From Adiantum capillus-veneris (taxonomy: Eukaryota; Streptophyta; Polypodiopsida; Polypodiales; Pteridaceae): a stretch of DNA of 64,000 bases. A model generated the notes under the pieces. The model did no database searches. It had not been told where the DNA came from and worked only from the letters and a program-made list of their open reading frames with translations. A program made the translations under genes and the position numbers. Below, one piece after another: positions 57,318 through 64,000 of the stretch; position 1 is the first letter of the stretch; each line of letters opens with the position of its first letter. Where the stretch lies: positions 71,772,435 to 71,836,434 of the forward strand of contig CM043950.1 of the NCBI GenBank assembly GCA_014529385.2, written 5' to 3'.

Positions 57318-57590
57318 TCACGCATAAGTTGTTCCTATCTCAATATCCTCATTAATGCTATGATCACCTTGAGTACCTGTTACTTGTCGAAGAAATGGAT
57401 TGAATCGAAATCCATTGATGGGTTTAGAAATTATTTGTCTTGCCTCATTAGCTAAAATAAAATTATTGGGCCCCACAGACTTAACTATATGAAATGGCCC
57501 CACATACCTCAATTTCAGTTTGCCAGGTCTTGGTCCTAGTTTACTATTGTAACCCACCACCCAATCTCCTGCAACAAAAATCTTGAACAT
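57318..57590 (-). pseudogene. Gypsy integrase GPF/Y module, copy 2
   Basis: The frame carries K-L-K-L-R-Y-V-G-P-F-H-I-V-K-S-V-G-P-N-N-F-I-L, the C-terminal module of integrase, and ends T-T-Y-A. The F-R-F-N-P-F-L-R-Q segment is shared with copy 1 in degraded form. No chromodomain follows. Confidence 0.8.
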
Positions 57591-57724
57591 GATACTCCTG
57601 TTGATCCAAGCCTGCCTTCTTTGCTAGATAGCCTCTATAATATACATCCTTTGAATCGGTCTTCCTCCAGCTTCATCATTGCTTCTTTTCTGTAGTTGAC
57701 TGACTCTTTAGGAGACATATTTTG

Positions 57725-58236
57725 CTAAACTATGACCCTGAGACTTGGTACTAGAAACTCCATAGGAACTAGTGCTTCCAATCCATACACCTGTCTGAAT
57801 AGTGTCATACTAGTAGTCACCTTAAATGTAGTCCTAAAAGCCCATAGTGCCGAGTCCAACTTCTCATCCCAATCTGTCCTATTCTGTTTCAACAAATTCT
57901 TGATTATCTTGATCAAGGTCTTGTTGTTACTCTCTGCTTGCCCATTTGCCTAAGGATAATACATAGTTGATTTCTTGTGTAGTATCATGTGCAACTCTGT
58001 CATTTTACTTATCACTTTGTTGATGAAATTCCCTCTTTGATAAAAAACAACTCAATAGGACATCCAAACTTGGTCATAATATTTTTGTACAAAAATTTAG
58101 CCACACTCCTTGCTTTGTTATCCCTCAAGGCCACAACTTCCACCCATTTTGTGCAGTAGGGTGAAAGCATGGTTTGGTGGTACAAAAAAAGGACCTTTTT
58201 TGCTTCTACCTGGTTGGTACTTCTACATATGTCCAC
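57725..58236 (-). pseudogene. Gypsy integrase core, copy 2
   Basis: Two pieces: 58012-58236, with CTKWVEVVALRDNKARSVAKFLYKN and the degraded F-F-I-K-E-G at the second catalytic position, and 57725-57916, with DSALWAFRTTFKVTTSMT and GLEALVPMEF. The second aspartate is lost. Confidence 0.75.
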
Positions 58237-58748
58237 ACTTTGGAGGGAACCTTTTTTTTCATCTATGTTAAAGAATGGTAGGAGGGAAATTTGTATGATT
58301 TAAACTTTCCGTGAAAGAAAACGTGGGTGGGGCAATAAGTAATGCGAGTGGTGTTTTGAAACTGTGCCAAAAGTCCCATCACAGACTGCGTTTGTGAGTG
58401 GCGCAGTTGCTCAACACATTTTCCAGCTTCCGCCTTGCTCTCTTACTACATCGCCTTCTACAAACCACTATAGTTGCAGGTAACAAGCTCCCTGGCTACT
58501 CACAATCAAGAAGATGAGGATGCCAGCGAGGAAATCAGCAGCCAAAGCGTCACCGGACAATGGGAAAAAGAAGAAGAGGACAATGGATGCAAAATCCCCT
58601 CGGAATATCGACACCCCAAGTACAAGGGCTAGCGAGGGGGCCTCCTTTGTGGAGAGGGAGAAACCTGATGTGTCCATGGAGACTTCATTTAAGCCTGGGC
58701 CTCTTTTTGCCGATGATGAGACTCCATGGTCATCTACAACATCTAAAG

Positions 58749-59233
58749 GTAGGTGCTATGAGAGCTGTGCGTTTTCTGGTGATTTACCATTTTCTTTTCC
58801 ATGCATGCAAGCTTCTGCATGTCTTTTATCTGATGAGGTCTGCATTTGCTTTTTTTGCGTGCAGGAAGTACATGTGCATGTTTGGGATCTTCTTAGAAAT
58901 TTAGGGTTTAGGAAAGTTACAAAGTTACATGTATAAGCTGCTCTTTAGATTGCTAACTTGCATGCATGCAAGTGCAAAAATCAGTATATGTTGTGCATGA
59001 GCATAACACAAAGTTGAAGCTCAGTAGGGATGTCAGCATAACCAAATTTGGTACTAACCAATACCAAATTTGATACTAACCACTACCAAATTTGTCTTTG
59101 TACACAACTGAATTTTGCAATTGTCACGTGAATGAGATACATTCATTTCATTCCATGTGTTTTGTTTTGCACAAGTGAAATGAGGCATATAATGAGGGCA
59201 TGTCTTTACTTGCGTGTTGTTTCCACATCGTAG
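58749..59233 (+). other. intron 1 with CCAAATTTGG palindromes
   Basis: This intron has a GTAGGT donor and a CATCGTAG acceptor. Around 59038-59095 it contains three ACCAAATTTG phrases, the same word seen at the right end of the window. Confidence 0.6.
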
Positions 59234-60117
59234 GAAAAAACAAGATCGAGGAGTATCCTATATTGACAAAGTTCTGCTATACAGCACGAGAGCTTCATGA
59301 TGAGTATGGATTGAGCATGGAGGGGGTGCTTCCAAAGGATCTTACGAAAGATGACATCCCCGATGACCAGTGGATCACTGTATTCAGGCATTCCAGCCAG
59401 AAGAAGACAAAGATTTAGTTAAATCACGTGCAGCCACGGCTTCAGGATGAATGCAGGTTCCTGTTCCATAAGGTGTACCAAGCCCCACCATCATGTGGGG
59501 AGATCACTACAACATTTGCCCACTATTTTGCATATGAGAAGTGTCATGCAGCCACAAAGGACCCTGCGGGCCACAGGGTTGCATGGGCCAGGTTTGGTGA
59601 GAGTGTACTCAACATGTGTTCCTCCCAACCAGGAGGCTTGGAAAAGAAGGTTGAGAATTGGCGAAAGGCAAACGATGCGTCCCAAGGAGGCCACCCGTCA
59701 AATACCAAGAAGCCCCGACTTACGCCAGTCGGTAGTATGCCCCCTACACAGAAAGTCCCCCCACAGCGTCATGAGGAGAAGACACCTGATTATATTGCGG
59801 ACCTTGAAGCTATGGTTGGGAGAGTCCCTCGGACATGTGTCGAGGTAGCCGATAGGCTGAAAGAGCTAACAATGTCTTTGAAGCAGAAGAAGGAAACACT
59901 CTTGAGGGTAGAGGGTTCCAATAAACTTGTCAAGCAGATTATGGACGACATCAAGGAATATGAGACCCAACTAGAAACACTGAGAGAGGCCAACACTGGC
60001 GATGACGCAAAAATCAATGTGATAGAAGCTGATTTGGTTGCCAGTCAAAGGATGCTACGTCGATACGGAATCAGTGAAGATACGTCATTGCTCGACAAGG
60101 AGATTCTAGAGCAACAG

Positions 60118-61169
60118 GTGCTCGTAGTTTTGGGAGTTTTTGGTAGAACTGTTTATGCTTGGTTTGGTTGGATTGGTAGTGTTAGGTACCTTTGGTAGAA
60201 CTGTTTATGCTTGGTTTGGTGGGATTGGTAGTGTTAGGTACCTTTGATAGAACTGTTTATGCTTGGTTTGGTGGGATTGGTAGTATTAGGTACTCATGGT
60301 AGAACTGTTTTTATTCTAGGTAGTTTATGGTTTCCTTCTGTCTTATGGTTTGGTATTTCTGGTAGTATGAAGACGTTTTGGTACTCTAAGGTACTTTGTG
60401 AAAGTGTTGCAAAAGGTGTTATGGTAGTTTTATTCTGATAGCTTTGGTAGTTTTGCTAGTTTTGGAACTTTTAGGTACTATTTGAAAGTGCTGGAAAAGT
60501 GTAATTGGTAGTTTGATTTTGGTAGTTTTTGAAAGTGCTGCAAAAAGTGTTTCTTTGGTAGTCTTGGTAGTCTTTGGTAGTCTTGGTAGTTTTGGTTGTT
60601 TTGGTACTATTTGAAAGTTTGATTTTGGGACTTTTGGTACTTTTGGTACTATTTGAAAGTGCTGCAAAAAGTGGCTTCTGTAGTTTTGGTACTTTTAGGT
60701 ACTATTTGAAAGTGCTGCAAAAAGTGGGTTTGGTAGTTTGATTTTGGTAGTTTTGGTAGTTTTAGGTACTATTTGAAAGTGCTGCAAAAAGCTTGTTTGG
60801 TAGTTTGATTTTGGTAGTTTTGGTAGTTTTGGGTACTTTTAGGTACTATTTGAAAGTGATGCAAAAAGCTTGTTTGCTAGTTTGATTTTGGTAGTTTTGG
60901 TACTTTTAGGTAATATTTGAAAGTGCTTCAAAAAGTGGCTTTTGGTAGTTTGATTTTGGTAGTTTTGGTACTTTTAGGTACTATTTGAAAGTACTGCCAA
61001 AAGTGGCTTTTGGTAGTTTTGATAAGGTTTGGGTAGTTTAGTTCTGCATTGAGGGTATTTATATGTTTTTGGTACTATATGATTCCCGAGTTTGGTAGTT
61101 TTGGTAGTTTGGGTTCTGTTTCGTAGTATAGTACTTAGAAGTACCAGTCTCGGTATGACTTCTTGGTAG
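60118..61169 (+). repeat. 1-kb minisatellite filling intron 2
   Basis: The first 180 bases hold three copies of a roughly 51-bp unit (TAGAACTGTTTATGCTTGG...). The rest is a degenerate array of units built from TTTGGTAGTTTTGGTAC, AGGTACTATTTGAAAGTGC and TGCAAAAAGTGG. One strand is almost free of C. The array starts at the donor and reaches the next acceptor. Confidence 0.92.
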
Positions 61170-62496
61170 TTTTTGAAACTAATTGGGACCGCTAGTTATC
61201 AAGAGACTGAGTATGACACTCTGGAGAAAAAATGGAAGGAAGGTCAAGAGCATACCCTATTTGTGAAGGAGATGTTGTCTGATATCAGGCTTGGGAAGAG
61301 GTTCCTACTATATCCTAGGCCCCAGGTTAATGATTCGGTAAATGTGATCCTGGTGTTTGGTATGTGTGTTGCATGCGGTGAGCCCTTGGAGTGTGCACAT
61401 GTAGTCGGAACCTTCATGCTAGAGTGCCGACGCCAGTATCATCCCTTGTGCTTCAGTGCTCTGTTACAAAGCAGGGATCAGTGTGTCAAGTCGAGTTGTA
61501 ATATGGTAATCTCTGATTTGGCAAAGTCCTGGGCCAGTGGGCTTCAAGTTGTCTATAGTAAGTATGTGTGCATTTTTGAATACATATGCACACTTGCAAC
61601 TCATTTTTGAATACATATGCGCACTTGCAACTCAGTGAGGTTTTCATACAAGTTAGTATGTGCTGTCTTTCTTTGTGTTTGCAGAGGAGCAGGATGGTGC
61701 AATTGTTGACCAGCACGCCACAAAGTCGGCTGCAAGTCGAATATGGGACGTGGATGAGGTGACAAGGGAGATATCAGATGTTCTCCATGATCTGAAGCAA
61801 GGTAATTTTGTAGGGAAAGACAATGTGATGGGGCAAAGATGTGAGGCAACAGGTGACAATGAAAGTAAAAGTGAGGAGGAGGCTAGAGATGATAAAAAGA
61901 CAGGTGACAGCGAAAGTAAAATTGAGGAGGAGGCCAGAGATGGTAAAAAGACTAAGGACAAGGAGGAAGGTAAAGTCCCTGTTGTTGTGGAGCTGGATGC
62001 GGAGGAAAGCCAGGATGCTGCCAACACAAAGCTCGATGAAGCAACAGCCAAGAAGGGAGAGGAAGAACCCACAAAGGGGGGTGTTGGGGAGGGGGTGGAA
62101 ACCACAAAGGGGAGTGAAGGGGAGGTTAAAGAGGGGTCGGAAGGCAACAAAGATTGGAGGGAGGCCAAGGATGAGTAGGAAGAAGTACTTGCGAACGATA
62201 CGGTTGTGGACAGCACCGACGGGGACGTTGACTCTACTGCTGCCGATGTTGTTTCGAAGCGGAGAGGTGATTCCCCTGATTCCGTGACCCTGCAGGAACT
62301 TTTTTTTTTGTAGAGAAAGAAGCGCAATTGCACCCGTGATCAATTATCCCGTGCATGCAAACTGTAGCCAGTGAGAATCTATTGTATTCCGCACTTTGTG
62401 CGTTTTAGTGACTGAGTCAACTTGATTTTTTGGCCCTGAGCTTTATCTATTCTCTCTATCTAGTTCTGTGTTGGTATGTTACCTTTCGTTACATTA

Positions 62497-62613
62497 CTGT
62501 TTCAATTGTCCTCACTATATGTGCATTACAGTACCAAATTTGGTACTTTTTGGTACTGTTGAACTTGAGTGCACGTCTGTCCACTATTATAGTACCAATT
62601 TGGTACTTCTTGA
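62497..62613. repeat. left arm of inverted repeat flanking the phosphatase gene
   Basis: The sequence from CTGTTTCAATTGTCCTC to ACTTCTTGAACTTG is the imperfect reverse complement of 63880-64000. It includes ACCAAATTTGGTAC palindromes. Confidence 0.88.
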
Positions 62614-62798
62614 ACTTGCGATTTCGGATAGTCCTTATCACTTGTGCAATACAATACCAAATTTGGTAGTTTTTGGACCAGTTTTCTGTTTTAGATATGA
62701 TATTTGCACTGTGTATTTGTCCCCACTCATTATGTTTGTTGGTGCTGTAGTAAGTTGGTGGCTAGACGAGACACCGGCAAGCACATTGTTGCAGCCTG

Positions 62799-63569
62799 AT
62801 GATTGTGCTTGATCTTAATGGTGTGCTACTAACCAGCTGCAGCGAAATCCCTGAGGAACTTGAGTGCCTGCCAAAGGAGCACATGCCACGGGTAGTCTAT
62901 CTCGGAGGGAATGTAATTTGTCTTGTAAGGCCGGATGCGGAGCAGTTCATCCTACGGCTTAAACAGAAAGCCATCCTAGTGTTGTGGTCCTGCTGTAGAA
63001 GGGAAAAACTATTACACATGGTGAATGCGTGCTTCCCCAACCATAGAAGGCAAAAATATTTTGCAGGCAAAGCATGCCCGCTTTGAATGTTGCAGGACAT
63101 AAGTTACGCATACCTCTAAACTCATTTTTTGGCATTAGCAGATATTATCTCCCAAGAGGACTGTGAAATATGGCGGCCCCGTATGTCGGAGGTGCCGGTT
63201 GTGCCCAAACACATGGGCGATAAGCCCGTTTTCCTGAAGAAGCTATGGACGCTGTGGGCAAGGCACCCGAAGTACGATGCTAGCAACACTATTCTTGTAG
63301 ATGATTGTAGATACAAGTCTCTTAAAAATGACTATGAAAACTGTATGGCAATCCGATTATACGATCCCATGGTAGTAGGAACCGATTACTCGTTTTACTT
63401 GATGGATTTTGTTTTGCCTTGGTTGCTCGGGTGGATAAGGGATCAGTACCCAACAACGTACACTCGCAAAAACCCACTCTTTGACACTGAAGACGATATT
63501 TGTGGGTACATTACTGATTACTTCATACAGATGGAGGGGTACTCCTATAAATTTGATCCCCCGAGGTAG
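62799..63569 (+). CDS. FCP1/NIF-like HAD phosphatase, two exons
   Basis: Exon 62799-63066 opens MIVLDLNGVLL, the HAD motif I with D-L-N-G in place of D-x-D, a form seen in plant FCP1-like proteins. V-L-W-S-C-C-R-R is motif II. Exon 63142-63569 gives D-I-I-S-Q-E-D-C, K-P-V-F-L-K-K-L-W with the motif III lysine and N-T-I-L-V-D-D-C-R-Y-K, motif IV. The 75-bp intron would use a GC donor (CAG|GCAAAG) and a TAGCAG acceptor, and the phase fits. Classical members remove phosphates from RNA polymerase II CTD. Loss of the second motif-I aspartate suggests weak or absent activity. The start is uncertain: it may be an internal exon of a longer gene. Confidence 0.75.
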
Positions 63570-63879
63570 CAGATTGCGATAATCATGTAAATAGTGGAAT
63601 TTTGTAACCCGATACTATACATAATGGAAAACCACTTCTCTTGTTCAGACTGTCTTGGTATCTTGATCTCTACTGTTGAAACCTCTGACTAGTTTTGTTG
63701 AAACCTCTTGGAGCTAGCCAGGTTGGCCAAAATTTTAATTTTTGAGGTAGATAGCATCTATGTTTGGCATACCTTTCATGTTATCAACGTAGTTCTAGAC
63801 ATTGCTCAAGGTGGTCGTATCAAATACGAATAGACAAACTGAAAAATACCAAGAAATAAAGTAAACCATAAGTGATACA

Positions 63880-64000
63880 ACAAGTTCAAGGAGTACCAAA
63901 TTGTACCAAATTTGGTATTGTAATAGTGGACAGGAGTGCACCCAAGTTCAACAGTACCAAAATGTACCAAATGCACATATAGTGAGGACAACTGAAACAG
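63880..64000. repeat. right arm of inverted repeat flanking the phosphatase gene
   Basis: The reverse complement of 62497-62613, running to the last base of the window, so it may continue outside. It contains GTACCAAATTTGGTATTG. Confidence 0.86.

Larger units (their letters stand above)
55620..58250 (-). mobile_element. partial second copy of the Gypsy family with third ORF
   Basis: Reading leftwards from 58250, integrase core, integrase C-terminus, GPF/Y module and the third ORF follow in the same order as at 23400-26560. Upstream pol is missing and the plus-strand gene at 58514 begins just beyond. Neither LTR was found. Confidence 0.82.
58514..62313 (+). pseudogene. four-exon gene with Cys-rich finger and acidic tail, two amber stops
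   Basis: Exons 58514-58748, 59234-60117, 61170-61557 and 61685-62313 join with GT-AG borders and matching phases. Exon 1 is basic and Ser/Thr-rich, with an early K-K-K-K-R cluster that could be a nuclear signal. Exon 2 has a charged region and a coiled-coil-like stretch (KKETLLRVEGSNKLVKQIM). Exon 3 carries C-V-A-C-G-E-P-L-E-C-A-H, then C-R-R-Q-Y-H-P-L-C and C-V-K-S-S-C, spaced like a PHD/RING-type zinc fold. Exon 4 is Glu/Lys-rich. TAG codons at 59416 and 62176 interrupt otherwise clean reading. The role is unknown; a nuclear protein is inferred. Confidence 0.62.

Noticed and set aside
62430-62812. Hydrophobic open frame over the left inverted arm
   Set aside because: A similar peptide is read from the right arm on the other strand, so it reflects the repeat rather than a membrane protein gene.

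Overview
This is nuclear DNA of a land plant. It is about nine-tenths transposable elements and their debris, with no bacterial operons, organellar genes, rRNA or tRNA genes. Plant nuclear origin follows from retroelement families typical of plants, tRNA-iMet primer-binding sites (GGTATCAGAG), PIF/Harbinger and MULE-like transposases, and GT-AG introns. The many long GA/CT and CA microsatellites and nested retroelements suit a large, repeat-rich genome; a fern or another non-seed plant is my guess only.

Layout. 1-4138: the 3' half of a broken Ty3/Gypsy element of Tat type (+), then its probable LTR and a doubtful SINE-like patch. 5651-6054: a near-perfect 199-bp palindrome beside a decayed PIF/Harbinger transposon (6010-10257) carrying transposase and Myb/trihelix ORFs on the minus strand. 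10.3-14.7 kb: non-coding, with a copia-type primer site, microsatellites and a cluster of five 23-bp repeats. 14702-18681: a young, internally deleted Ty1/Copia element with near-identical LTRs and a perfect 5-bp target duplication. 18.9-22.4 kb: a Gypsy element on the minus strand, broken in its reverse transcriptase by a 247-bp MITE with an 8-bp target duplication. 23.4-34.5 kb: a second minus-strand Gypsy family, split by a 3.1-kb insertion (27844-30975) that also has an 8-bp target duplication. A partial second copy of this family lies at 55.6-58.25 kb. Both copies keep an extra ORF downstream of integrase.

35.5-45.6 kb: two 0.85-kb inverted arms enclose a non-autonomous LTR element with 2.6-kb LTRs, a gag and an unrecognised 262-codon ORF, but no protease or polymerase. 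46.4-49.5 kb: a broken MULE-like transposase gene (-). 49.8-52.3 kb: two AT-rich blocks surround a CT/CA microsatellite and a tandem array of four related hairpins. 52.4-55.2 kb: a decayed multi-exon gene of unknown function (+). 58.5-62.3 kb: a phase-consistent four-exon gene (+) with a cysteine-rich motif and an acidic tail, interrupted by two amber stops and carrying a 1-kb minisatellite intron. 62.8-63.6 kb: a two-exon FCP1/NIF-like HAD phosphatase gene (+) bracketed by inverted repeats.

The genes do not form one pathway. What ties the window together is nested insertion. The best candidates for something undescribed are the hairpin array, the palindrome and inverted repeats around the Harbinger unit, the third ORF of the Gypsy family, the gag-only LTR element and the zinc-finger/phosphatase pair at the right end.
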